The translations under genes and the position numbers were made by a program. From NCBI GenBank assembly GCA_945643635.1, contig CALZFC010000252.1, forward strand, positions 3,728,501 to 3,792,500: a stretch of 64,000 nucleotides of DNA, written 5' to 3'. Source of the stretch: Allodiplogaster sudhausi (taxonomy: Eukaryota > Nematoda > Chromadorea > Rhabditida > Diplogasteridae). This document shows positions 1 to 10,676 of the stretch, in pieces (the first letter of the stretch is position 1; the number at the start of each line of letters is the position of its first letter). Under the pieces are notes generated by a model. That model did no database searches, was not told where the DNA came from, and saw nothing but the letters and a program-made list of their open reading frames with translations.

Positions 1-930
1 AAGAAGCAAAGAAAGGGAGAAGAGAACTAGAAAAAAGGAAGTGTTAGAGAAATAGAGATGGGAACTAGATACGAAGATGTATTCGAGAATGAGAGAGGAC
101 AGAAAGAGAGAGAGAGAAGTCACAGAAGACAGAGATTATTACGGAAGAAGACGACATAAAAGAGTGTGAGGAAAGCGAGGGAAAGAGGATGAACGGCTAG
201 ACCGTTTTATCATTGAAGTGAAGCGATCTCGCTCGATGTTCGATGGGAGAGAAGCAGAGAAGAGAAATGGGAACGCGTGGCTGAATTGGCCTGTCCTTCT
301 CTTCCTCTTTCGCTCTCTTCTCTTCGCTTCTATCTCCGCCGGCTCAACCAGACCATTTCAACTGCGACTCACTGAGGAGACTGCAGTTCCCAAGCACAAG
401 AAGGAACTGAGCAGAGCAGGAAACTTGTGCCCTAGTCTAGACAGGAGCAAGAAGCAACGATTCCTCAGTTCGATTCCATGAAAAGATATATTTCACATTG
501 CTAGTAAAGAGTGAGAATGAAGGGGAAAGACAACAGAGATCAAATGAGCGACAACTCTCGAGAGATGAGAAAGGAAGTGGACTCAGAACTGGGATATGAG
601 TAAAGGTCGACTCGTTATCATCCTGTTCAGAAGTTCACGATTCACGACCGCTTATCAGTGCGAGGGCAACACTGTTTGAGGAGATCATTGCTTACATACA
701 TTTAATCATTTTGTCGACTTCCGCAATTCAGACGGAGGAATGGAGACCATAAATGATTCCACGACAAAAGAGAGTGAACGAGAGAGAGAGAGAGGAGAGT
801 TAGTGAGAGAAAGAAAGAAAGAAGATTAATTGAATTGAGCAAAATTGAGCTATGAGCAACGGTATCAACAAGAAGAGTTCAAGAAAACCAAGATGTCAGA
901 AGGCGTGTTTGCGACGGGGGTTTGAAACTA
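1..930. other. purine-rich non-coding stretch
   Basis: The plus strand is strongly A/G-rich with many short GAGA runs. The longest open frame (218-481) has no recognisable domain, no obvious splice context and no homologue elsewhere in the window, so I treat the stretch as non-coding or as UTR/intergenic sequence. A gene continuing from outside the window cannot be excluded. Confidence 0.5.
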
Positions 931-997
931 CACATAGAAGCATATGCATCTGTCTCTCAGAAGGACACTGATGAGAGCGGCAAAGAACGGAGAGGGA

Positions 998-1132
998 AGA
1001 GTGTGCGAGGGAAGGAGACACAGACAACGAGAGGAGAGAGGAGAGTGCACAGGTGGAGGAGGATCAAAGAGTGTGCGTGGGAAGGAGACACAGACAACGA
1101 GAGGAGAGAGTAGAGTGCACAGGTGGAGGAGG
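998..1132. repeat. 70-bp tandem duplication
   Basis: Two adjacent near-identical copies of a 70-bp purine-rich unit begin at about 998 and 1068. Each starts AGAGTGTGCG and ends near AGGTGGAGGAGG. They differ by only a few substitutions, so the duplication looks recent. Open frames through it on both strands are low-complexity and unconvincing. Confidence 0.8.
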
Positions 1133-1647
1133 AAGAGACGAAGCTAATCCCCATGGAGAGCGCGATGGGGAAGCTCCGACTATATTATAGCCATTTATAT
1201 TTGAATGTAAAGGTTGGTTGAAAAGAAAACACATCCGCAGGTTGAACTGTACAGAAGATCTGCGGTCTAAAATGAAGTGTCAGACATCGGAATCAATTGA
1301 GGGCTCGTCGGTGCAAAAGAATCGTCCAACGGAAAATTCGACAAAAATTTGGGATGAAATGTTGTGAATGTACTTTGTGCGTACGAACAGAAAACCATCG
1401 CATCCGAATTATGCTCTGCCACAAATGGAAACGTTCGATTTTTCATGAACAATAAGCTCCTATTCTCAACATTAGAGTATTTTATGGCATTCAGTCGGAA
1501 TGAAGAACTGCCGCGCGTTTAATCTGTCCAAAGTATGAAACATGTTCGGAACGCTTGTTCGCAACATTGGCGTTGTTGTCACAGGCTGAGAACAAGCTGA
1601 CAACATTCGGAGCTCATCACATCCTAAGAAACCTCTGCAAATGTTTT

Positions 1648-1721
1648 GTTTGCACGGGGATTCGAACCCTAGACTTGCAAACTGCAACGCAGCCACGTTA
1701 CCCACTAGGCCATGTTGCTAC
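1648..1721 (-). repeat. tRNA-derived (SINE-like) sequence
   Basis: On the minus strand a Pol III A-box-like stretch (TGGCCTAGTGGGTAAC) is followed about 40 nt later by a perfect B box (GGTTCGAATCC). The T-arm partly pairs, but I cannot close a good acceptor stem or a regular anticodon arm. It is more likely a tRNA-derived retroposon head or tRNA pseudogene than a working tRNA. Confidence 0.55.
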
Positions 1722-1724
1722 TTG

Positions 1725-3125
1725 GGAACGGCCAGGCTGGGATAGCACACAATCTTTGCCCTATCGGAAACCAAGTTGCTTGCCAAGTTGCGAAAACTTG
1801 CAAAGTTGCGAGAGAGACACTTTAACGTTGTCCTTTAATTACGTAAGATACATCAGAAGAACCGCCTTTCTCTGCTGCATCGAACACCATAGAGAGAGGC
1901 GGCTCGTTTGGGCTCTCTCTATTTTTAATTATATTTTAAGTAGCTTTTGTGCACATATGGTTGCATCTCTTGATACCGTTTGGCAACTTGCCAACAACCT
2001 GGCTCGCTCGCTATTGGTCGAATCCTGAAATGGGCCAATGAGCGAATGGGGCGGTGCTTCCGCGGGCTCGGCGATCTCGCGTGTCGCAGGCTCGGCGACA
2101 ATCTTTTTTCTCTCTGCACGTGAGAGGGGGAGGCAGGCAGAGAGCGGCGACGTCTTTTTTTTCTCTGCCCTGTGCTATTTCGTTGGTGACGAGCAAAAGC
2201 ACACCGGAGCAGCTTTTGCTCGCCACAACCTGCGTCTCCATCTTTGCGTTGTCTCTACATTTTCGTGCTTGTTCTGACCAAGTGACCACTTCAGAACTTC
2301 GAAACAGGAAGTGCACACAAGCGATAAAGTTATCACAAGCTGGATACATGTTCGGAACACATGTGTATTAAGATAGGCTGGAACACTGCCAATTCTTTTG
2401 TTTCGAACATGTTTCAAACAAGATTGTTTTGAACATGTTTCAAACTTTTGACAGATTAAAGACGCGGCTGGAGATAAGGCAAGGAAAATGTGAATTTTTA
2501 AGACATCAGCCAGGTTCGCACAGTCGTAGAGATTAAGAGAATGGTGAGAACTTAAATACTCTGTTTTACCAAAAAAAAAGTTTGCGTAAATGTGTACATT
2601 CATCAGTACATGGTCTGTGAAGGGCCTCGTTCAGGAACGTGGTACAAGGGAAGTACAGAATAGTTCGATGTCATCCAGAGAGTCTTTTTTGCCAACGATT
2701 TATTTAGAGACAAAAAAAGCAATTACTACGACAACAGCATTGATATGATTCGATGGATATCCTTGGTACCATTAATTTTTGTGGTTTAGAAAACAGCAAT
2801 TGTTTACAATCTTAAAAACGCATGAAGCCATCTATCGAGCCATCGAAGAGCTCTCATATTACGAGTTCTCTCGCTTACTCTGAAAAGTGGATTTCATTCC
2901 TGCATGAAAAGGTGAACATGCAGTTCTTGTTAGGACAATGACATGAATGTTGGAGGTCTTGATAGTGCTCAAGTACTATATGTGTGTTTATCTGGCTTGA
3001 ATTGTATTAATGACGATTCGTATACGAACATAAATTAAATGGGAGAGAGAAGAGACGTATTCAGACATTTAGAGGCAAGCAACGAGGGCTGCCAAATTGG
3101 GAGGGGAGGAATGGATATGAAAGTA
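1725..3125. other. intergenic, no gene recognised
   Basis: Several short open frames overlap on both strands around 2.0-2.6 kb, but none has a recognisable domain. The only structure I see is a cluster of GAACATGTTT-type palindromic words at 2348-2450, related to AACATGTTCG near 1541. The rest is AT-rich and featureless to me. Confidence 0.45.
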
Positions 3126-3191
3126 CTCTAATAAAATTGTTATTTATTTGCTACGAAATTCTTAATACAGTATCGAACCATCGGAAGCGAC

Positions 3192-3515
3192 ATTTCAAAG
3201 ATTTTCCAAGCAATGCGTTCCATAAATTAACGATCCTATCTTTAAAAAATTCTCATAAACTGTAGAGTGGTATCTATAATTTTCTATAATGATTACCTCT
3301 AGAGATTCGACATGGCATAAAGAACATATCATACGGGGCGATACCTTTGTCTGCAACGTATAAAGTTTAGAATCATCAGCGTAACGCGTACAATAAGAAC
3401 CAATTGGTAGGCAATCTATGAGATCATTGATATAGAGAAGAAACATAAGTGGACTACACACACCGCTGAAGGACTTCAGAAGTAATCTAAGATTCTGCCA
3501 AGAAACGTTTGTCAA
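3192..3515 (-). pseudogene. LINE reverse-transcriptase fragment
   Basis: The minus-strand frame reads a classic non-LTR reverse-transcriptase block: SGVCSPLMFLLYINDL followed by TRYADDSKLY, which carries the catalytic YADD box. Downstream the reading frame is lost. Pieces typical of the LINE C-terminus (FFMPCRISRGNHYRKL, then FKDRIVNLWNALLGKSLK) appear in other frames. It is a short, frameshifted relic with no endonuclease domain and no full 5' part. The clade (Jockey/CR1/RTE-like) cannot be fixed from so little sequence. Confidence 0.78.
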
Positions 3516-3519
3516 TGCA

Positions 3520-3912
3520 GACGTGCTGAGATCTACCAGTGAGTAAGAAGGAAGCCAGCGTAAGAGAGATCAATCAATGTCTGGAATCTACATATCTCCA
3601 GCTTTCATAAATTGTCTTTCACTTTGTTTTATCACGTTGGGTTTTCGTTAATCATTTGTCAGCTATGTTAAACGTGGTCGGCATGGACTTTTAAACTTTC
3701 ATACATGTTTGATCCTCTAGAGTTGTCAGACATGCATTAATTATCGTCATAATGAAATATTGCATCGAACTCTTGGCCTTTCTATAATGCAGAAGGCAGA
3801 CTTTACTTCTTTTTTTACACACCCACTCTGTTTTATCAACCACTTGTCAGAGTTTTGTTACTAACATAAGAACTCAAAGAAGTGCTTCTGTGCAATAAAT
3901 GCCAACGAGCGG
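3520..3912. other. intergenic, nothing recognised
   Basis: AT-rich spacer between the LINE relic and the hAT element. I see no convincing open frame, RNA gene or repeat. Confidence 0.5.
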
Positions 3913-3920
3913 ATCGCTGA
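3913..3920. repeat. hAT target-site duplication, left
   Basis: The 8-bp word ATCGCTGA directly precedes the left terminal repeat and recurs exactly at 7153-7160 directly after the right terminal repeat. Eight base pairs is the diagnostic duplication length of hAT insertions. Confidence 0.92.
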
Positions 3921-3934
3921 CAGAGGTGCAAGAG

Positions 3935-4045
3935 GCCCGGGCCGGCCCGGGCCGGGCAGGGCCGGGCCCAAGCTAGGGCCCCCCCCTGTAGGGCCGGGCC
4001 GGGCCGGGCCCAAGCTAGGGCCCGGCCCTGGGCCCGTTTGGGCCC
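3935..4045. repeat. left GC-rich subterminal repeats of hAT
   Basis: Dense, largely palindromic GGCCCGGGCC/GGGCCGGGCC words interrupted by AAGCTAGGGCCC. Base composition is very different from the AT-rich surroundings. The block mirrors one at the other end of the element and lies just inside the terminal repeat, where hAT transposases usually have auxiliary binding sites. Confidence 0.8.
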
Positions 4046-4254
4046 GTTTTTTCGAAAATATGCTAGCGAGCATTCTCATGACCGACCGAACTCATATTGC
4101 TCAAGTTGATTATACGCTATAATTCGGCTCTCATTCCGCTTCGGAATGTAATAAATGAAATACCTTCCATCGCTGTCCGCGTTTTTTGCTGCATGTCGCG
4201 TTTGTTTCTGACGTTTGTATAAGTCTATTTAATTGGTAGCTCCCATACAGGGAG

Positions 4255-6778
4255 ATGCGAGACCCCAATTGCAGCGAGTACGACATGGATTCGATATGCG
4301 AAGATGACAAGAAAATTCTGCGAAAAATTTTCGGTGCGGTTCATTTATTGTTGCTTAAAGATTTTGCTTTGTTAAGGTTAGCTTTGTAATGAGAATGAAG
4401 ATTTTGTCATCAGGTAAGGACTTCGGTACCAAGATCTTCAAGAAGGGGCAGCTTCAAGCGATTGTCCGTGCGCAGACCGAGAAGAAGCTCTCTAAAGAGT
4501 ACGCGTACTTCCGAAATCGCAAGAAGATGGATCCGAGCGATCCCATGAAGCAGCTTTTCTACAGCCCTGAGGGGGACGAGGCTTCAGCTTTCTACACTCA
4601 GTTGCTGTATTGTTCTCAGTGTCGCCTAGTCATGGTTCTTGGAGGGAATTCGAGGTACTTTGTCTTGTTTTAATGCACTTTTTTTACTAGTGTTTTGATT
4701 GCGATTGGCTGCCATTTTTTTTATGAGACTGATTTCAGTCGTCATTTGGAGAATTGCCAAAGAGGACGTCAACAGAAAATACTGAAGACTCAAGAATTGC
4801 GCAGCAGGACGATTGATGGCTTCTTGTCTAGCGTTTCTGTTGCGGGCACGCTTGAAGAAAAACGACAACTCTCAACTGCCATTGCTAAGTGGGTCTCGGG
4901 AGACTCCCGACCATTCTCTATTTGTGAGGACCGTGGATTCCAAGACGTTATTTCTGCCGCTCTGAAAATTGGGTTAGATATTAGCCTTTTCTTGTTTGCA
5001 TAGGTTTCAGTGTATATTTTTCCAGAGCAAAGCGTAAGCAAGTCGACAATCTCAAGGTCGACTCAATCATTCCTTCGAGGACTACAGTAACTACTCGAGT
5101 AAACGAACTTCACTCTGAGCTGCTCGCAACGAAAGGTGCTGAAGTAATCCAACATCTGGACGAGTATGGCGGTGCAATCTCGGCAGACTACGGCAAACGG
5201 AAGGACGATTACATAACACTGGTGCTACACATTGTTCGCGATTGGTTAGTGTTTGATATAGTCATTGTAACATATTTAAGATTTTTAAAAATATAGTGTT
5301 TTTAATATTTTAAAAATATAGTGTTAATACATTACTATAATATAGTCTGTGTTCCACCTTTCTAGGCGTTACTACAGTGTTCATGCCGCGATGAAGCGGT
5401 GTGAGGTTGCGAGAAAGGACAGCACCCAAGTGTGGAATGACATCAAGTCGGCAGCAGCAACATTCGGATTATCGGAAGCGACGCTCTCTAAGTTGTATGC
5501 AGCATCTGATGAGGGCTCCAATATCAGCAAGGCGCTTCGGATCAACATATGCAAAAGTTGGATTCATTATCTACCACTTGTAGATTGTTCTAGACATCGT
5601 TTTGTTTTAGAAGTGTCTTGCATCTGCCATGTCGCGAACAACATATGCAAGCGAACATTCAACTCGTACAAGGATCGCAAGAGCCTACTGTTCGCAAATG
5701 ATCTAACTGCAGAAGATCTCGGTCATATTCGACATGGACGGCGAATTCTCGACAACTTGAAGACCGTTGTCAATGGAGTGAGAGGATCTTCTCTTGGAAT
5801 GACGCTCTCTAGAAAGCTCCCGTTGGAAGTGGAGACTCGCTGGTTGTCTAAGCTGAAGTCGGCAAGGGCATTCAAAGAATGTGCCTCTGATCTGTTCGGT
5901 CACAAAGACCGAAGCAAACTACCTGAGGTTGTTTTTAAGCTGTATTTCTGTACTGACATGAATCGCCAACAGTATATTTTCAGGATGTTCGAAATGCTTT
6001 GGACTTCCTCTCCATGAATCGCACGGAATTCGATGATGTTCTTTACATCTTGGAGCAGTTTGAGCAATTCATCATATTCTTCCAGGTTTGGGAAGTCCAC
6101 TTATTTTCCAATTATATAAGAGTTGTTTAGGGAGACGCGGCATTGCTCTGTGAGGTCTGGCCTAAATGGCACGAACTACGAGAGCGATTCCATACGATTG
6201 TGACAACTACTGACTCCGACCTACTCAGCGCGCTCGGTAGAAGTGCATACAAATGCATGATGAGGAAGGAGGACGATGGAATCATTACCAAGTTCCACCG
6301 GATTGCCACCCTCCTGCACCCAAGAAGGAGCAAGCTTCGACTCCTTGCCACTGATGACGAGCGGAAGGATGTGATTAGGGAGTTAAAAGATCTCCTTGGA
6401 AATTCCTTGAATCATACCCAGCCTTCCTCTTCCCAACCAAAACCGGCGAAGCTCCCCCGAACTGCTTATGATAATGCGTCTGACTCTGAAGACGAGGATA
6501 ACTTTTCCGAAGTTGATACATACCTGAATTCGCACTTTAAATTTGTTGACTCTAACGGTGATGACCATTACGATCCCCTGCTGGCTTGGAAAAATCGTGC
6601 ATCTGATTTCCCAAAATTGTCTCGTCTTGTTGTTCAGCTTTATGCCATTCCAGCTTCAACTGCCGTTGCAGAACGCTCTTTTTCTGACCTCAGAAATCTG
6701 ATTCCCGAGAAACGTGAGAGTCTTTCACCCGAATCTGTCTTCAACTCTCTTGTTGTTCGTTCCCTTTTGAAGCTCTAG
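4255..6778 (+). CDS. hAT transposase, multi-exon, apparently intact
   Basis: Cut-and-paste transposase of the hAT superfamily. I start at ATG 4255. Exon 1 splices (phase 1) to 4414-4654 and then to an exon from 4739. That junction completes a BED zinc finger: CSQC, then H-x4-C (SRHLENC). Next comes KWVSGDSRPFSICEDRGF, a typical hAT pre-catalytic segment. The first catalytic aspartate region is ISADYGKRKDDY (about 5185), the second SDEGSNISKAL (about 5505), followed by CICHVANN, the hAT CxxH motif. The C-terminal exon carries the dimerisation domain, with AIPASTAVAERSFSDLR near 6650 and stop at 6778. Further introns are inferred near 4980-5024, 5246-5365, 5926-5983 and 6087-6129. No frame-disrupting lesion is seen. 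Exact splice choices around 5550-5610 are uncertain. Confidence 0.88.
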
Positions 6779-7018
6779 TGTTAACACTCGCCCGGAATGA
6801 ATAGAACAACAAGCGGTTAATCAATCCCATTTTTTTCTAATCAATCAATCCAAAATTGTTACATCCCGGTAAATGTATTTGTGCTCAGTTGTTCATGAAG
6901 CCCTGTGAACAGGATTTTTTATCTTCTTAATAAAAGGACTAATGAAAAATAGGAATCTGACATGTTAAGAAGAACTGGAGAGGAATAAAAGTACGAATCT
7001 GGCATGTTTAAATAATTG

Positions 7019-7130
7019 GGCCGGCCCGGGCCGGCCCGGGCCGGGCCGGGCCCAAAATTCAAGGGCCCGAAATCCGCGGGCCGGGCCGGGCCGAGATTTT
7101 AGGCCCTAAGGGCCGGCCGGGCCCAAAAAA
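7019..7130. repeat. right GC-rich subterminal repeats of hAT
   Basis: GGGCCGGCCC-type repeats mirror the left block, ending in TTGGGCCAACTTGCACCTCTG at the element end. Together with 3935-4045 they form a long imperfect inverted repeat. Confidence 0.8.
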
Positions 7131-7152
7131 GTTGGGCCAACTTGCACCTCTG

Positions 7153-7160
7153 ATCGCTGA
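7153..7160. repeat. hAT target-site duplication, right
   Basis: ATCGCTGA, an exact copy of 3913-3920, immediately follows the right terminal inverted repeat. Confidence 0.92.
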
Positions 7161-8512
7161 TCAACAGTAAATTCAGACGTCTTTAGCATCATGTGTCTAT
7201 TCTCATCCAAAGATCAACAGAAAAAAACAAACTGAATCGGGCTGCTCTTTAAGCTTCGTTCATTTAATATCTAATTTGATTTAGATTTGATCGTGTCTAT
7301 GGCAAACAACTTCGATTGTCTTAGAAGCACAAATCGCCTTAAGAAAACCGAATGATCTAACACCAAAGTTGTCATTCTGTACAGCCGTTCGCGGTTCTTG
7401 TCAACTCTTGAGCATTAGCGCATGCAAACATTGGAATAAATGAGCATGCACAACATCACTACATATATTTATCTACATAAATGCGTATATGAATTTTATG
7501 AATTATGATAAAAGCCCACCTTTACATTATTTACAGAATAAATAGTTCTATTCCATATGAGCTGATCTTGTAGATAGACTACTAATATGTGTAATAGAGT
7601 AGAATAAGCAAAAAAAAATGTCGCATGTGTAGATTCTGCGATGAATTAGATTTCGAAGCAATGCAGTTGAATCAGAGCCCGTCGATAGTTGGTCTCAGTT
7701 AAAGAACCGCAACGAAATGGCTGTTACCGGCTCGGAAGTAAATCCATACAATTCCATTCAGGATTTTCCCATCTTACTAACGTATGCACATAACTGGACA
7801 CGATGGCAGCCAGCAAAGACTTTGTCAATATGACCAGTTTTCCTCCCGGCTCTCAAGCCCCCTCAAAATCTAAATTGAATCGCCATGTTGACGAACAACT
7901 GCTGAAGCATTAATTTAATCTTCGCCTTCCATTGATAGAGAATAATTTCCAAATGTTTTTTTTTTATTTCTTCATCAATATCTCTTCCAATATCTCTAAA
8001 TTTTTCTTACGATGTGCTGTACGAATAAATAAATTCAATTAATTAAATTTTTAAGAATAAAATTCTTGAACACTCCAATAAATACAAAAGTTTACTAAAG
8101 TGCACAGGCAAAGCACAACTACATATGTATTCAATCACACGCAACACGCAAATTGGATTTCGGGAACATTATCGCTGACTGGCTGCGCATATGGAGATCA
8201 TTGCATTATTATTTGAAACAAAATTACATCTCGCAGTGCAGTGCTCCACTGCGCAAGGCTTATGGTTATCGGGTCGATGGCTGTCACGATGAGCTCATTC
8301 TTGATTCTTGTAGTCAATTTTGTCTTGCACTGTATTAGCAGTGCCAACTCTTGTGAATTCCATGAATGCCAGTTCTCCACGACTATGCGACGAATCACAT
8401 ATCAACTTATGCATGGACATCTTACTATGACGCAAATGATTTCTATCAACATCTCTTAAATCCTGCAGATCGTCAGATCCATCGCAAGCATCTCACACTG
8501 TGGCAACTCACA
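7161..8512. other. intergenic, AT-rich
   Basis: No convincing coding exon upstream of the first receptor gene. Small frames at 8153-8459 lack the family's exon signatures. Poly-T and AATAAA-like words around 7960-8060 are compositional. Promoter elements of the downstream gene may lie here but I cannot point to one. Confidence 0.45.
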
Positions 8513-10206
8513 ATGGCTTCCAGTGACATGGCCAGTCTTCTTCCTAGCTATGAAGCCCTGAGCTTCTACAACTTTCCATTGCAACTAAGCGTTCTAATAA
8601 TCTCAGTCGCAACCGCGATTTCACTTCTCGTAATCGTCCGAAGGTGAGAAGTCACTGTTAATTGCTTATAATTATTTGTCCCCTCTTCTAAAGAAATGCA
8701 CGAGAAAGCCCCCACCAGAAGATTTCAAGTGGGTCATCGACTATTACGCTTTTGATAAGTTGTATCCTTCACTCGGTTCTGTGGAGCAGCAGCCAGCCTT
8801 TCATTCCTTGCGCTCTTAAGGTATGCATTTGACAGTAAACGAGAAATAATCGTGCAATACTGTTTCCATTTAATTCAATATTAGGCGGTACTCTTCACTG
8901 GAATATTTCGCCGCGTTTCGCCAATTATCAATCACCTAATATTTATCGTCTTCGCTGGGAATACAATTTTTGTTACGACGGCTGCATACGTCGGTTGGAA
9001 ATACAATCTTCTCGATGTATTTCTTACTAAATGACGTTTCAGGTGTCTTCGTCAATTACCTGTCGATTACGGATGGTTTATCTTTGAGAAACCTGGTATT
9101 GAGACGCTTCCGGGAGCTGTCGAGACGCTGGTTGGGATAATTGCATCTTGTTAGCAGTAATACGGCATAGAGTTCTTCTTCAAGGCGATCTACTATTATT
9201 AGTGCCATCCATACGGTCTCTTTCACTTATGCCATCTTTAACGTTGCGTTTATCACAGGCCTATTCAATACAAAGTCAACGTCAGAGGTAAAAAGTTTCA
9301 GAACGTTTGTTTGTTTTTCCTAATTGTTTTGCTTTAGAAATTTGTTGGAGGAATGAATGAGACACTGCTAAAGGAGGAGTATGGAATGATGCGTGTAAAT
9401 GAAGATAGCAAAACCTCTGTGATCCTGATCTTCGCTTACGGCACAAATCTGGCGATCTTGATTCTGGCAACCATATGCATGAAAAAAGCAACAGAAAAGC
9501 AAACAGAGCTTGTGAATATTTAATTTTTGTCTGAGTTTTTCTTCAATATCCTAATCACTGAGATCAAAAAGGTTTCGAGGAGAATAAAACTTTCAAATTA
9601 CAATTACTAATAGCCTAGAAAGAGAGTATTTGACGGTCATCTTCAGATGCGCCCTTCATTAACCCAAGCCACATTCGAGCTTCTCCGCAACACAAATCGT
9701 CTTTTGTTTTCCTTCGCCTTTGTTGCGCCGATTTTCATCGTGATTCCAACTATTATCTTCATCATATGTACGTGCATAGTTTATCGATTTAAATTATTAA
9801 TCGATTGTTAACAAATTCTCTTTTATTTTGAGGGACATTTTTGCTACCGACTGAGCTCATGAGAGAAATGCATCTCTGCAGGGTCGTCAGTTCTTCTTTC
9901 ATCCTTCTCTACACTTTCAGCCCGTAAGCAAAGAGTTCTGCTGGACTAGAAATACTGCACTTGGAGAAGTAGAATAAGAACAATTCAACCGCCTAGTGAA
10001 TGGACTTGAGTTTTTGAATGAATGTAGAACACCTTAGATTTGCCTACTACTTCCTCATTCTCTTCGTCTTCCGACCCTATCGACGGGCATTCGCAGACCT
10101 CTGGCTGAGTCCATTCTGCTCTCTTATCAGTACATTCCGATCAGCCAAAAGTCGTCGTGTGGTTGCTCCAATGACGCAACTCCCAAACATGTCGAATGAC
10201 TCGTGA
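8513..10206 (+). CDS. 7TM chemoreceptor-like gene, copy 1 (divergent)
   Basis: First of six tandem paralogues of a nematode serpentine-receptor-like family. Exon 1 (ATG 8513) encodes TM1, ending SLLVIVRR. Exon 2 near 8694 reads in frame only from the acceptor TAAAG|A, giving TITLLISCILHSVLW for TM2. Exon 3 (about 8886) has AVLFTGIFRRVSPIINHL. Exon 4 (about 9043) has VFVNYLSITDGLS, and exon 5 near 9177 carries TM4. Exons 6 and 7 are fused: the paralogues' intron after the AYG motif is missing and the frame runs straight into TM5 (GTNLAILILATICM). Exon 8 (9645) has ELLRNTNRLLFSFAFVAPIF. The last exon has FAYYFLILFVFRPYRR after TM7. It is the most divergent copy, with no fatal lesion seen. Ligand unknown. 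Confidence 0.72.
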
Positions 10207-10676
10207 GAGAAGTACATTAATAAATAATTATCGAATGTCATCAGACTCAATATTGCATTAACTACGTAGTGTTCGTAGTCATGACTATCTGCCCAAATGC
10301 ATTGCACTGGTTGACAGTGTGAAATGGCTATCGAACATACAACCATCACCAGTGTCCTCGTAAGTATTATCGCTACCGGTTTATCATGCGGTTTCTTGTA
10401 TTAGCATGCGGTAAGCACAGATCGAATCAGGCGCATTAATTATTTGTACATATGATCGGGAAATTGTATGGCCAGCGACTAATCTGCATTAAAATTTAAA
10501 GAGAGAATTATATATTCCAATAGGTGTAGCCTGACTCTAGACAGACTTCTCAACTGTCTAACTTGTTTCTTTTCGAAAGTCGTAAGGTGCAAGTTGTATT
10601 TTCTCTAATCTCATTCAGTCGATTACTTACTGCCGATTTCAAGAAAAATGGTTGCATCATTTCAGTTTATACTCCA
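10207..10676. other. spacer between receptor copies 1 and 2
   Basis: About 470 bp, AT-rich. I see no exon of the receptor family and no RNA gene. It should contain the 3' end of copy 1 and the promoter of copy 2. Confidence 0.45.

Larger units (their letters stand above)
3921..7152 (+). mobile_element. complete hAT DNA transposon
   Basis: A 3232-bp element bounded by 12-bp terminal inverted repeats (CAGAGGTGCAAG at the left, its exact complement at 7141-7152) and an 8-bp target duplication. The CAGAGGTG end fits the hAT consensus. Inside each end is a 100-150 bp block of GGGCCGGGCC-type repeats, a plausible set of subterminal transposase-binding sites. The middle holds a spliced transposase gene with no visible stop or frameshift. 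Identical duplications, matched ends and an open transposase suggest a fairly recent and possibly still active insertion. Confidence 0.93.

Noticed and set aside
218..481. 87-codon ORF with a hydrophobic stretch
   Set aside because: No homologue in the window, no splice context, located in a purine-rich biased region; likely chance.
957..1154. Ser/Leu-rich ORFs on both strands over the 70-bp duplication
   Set aside because: They result from GA-rich tandem repeats and occur in several frames at once.
1535..2420. Possible 0.9-kb element bounded by TGAAACATGTTCG-like words
   Set aside because: The words are short, palindromic and repeated several times near 2400, with no target duplication; evidence too weak.
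3861..4079. Pro/Gly-rich ORF, collagen-like at first sight
   Set aside because: It is the translation of the GGGCCGGGCC subterminal repeats of the hAT element, not a collagen.
8690..8820. Frameshift in exon 2 of receptor copy 1
   Set aside because: Re-reading from the acceptor TAAAG|A gives a continuous TM2 frame; the apparent shift came from assuming the paralogues' codon phase.
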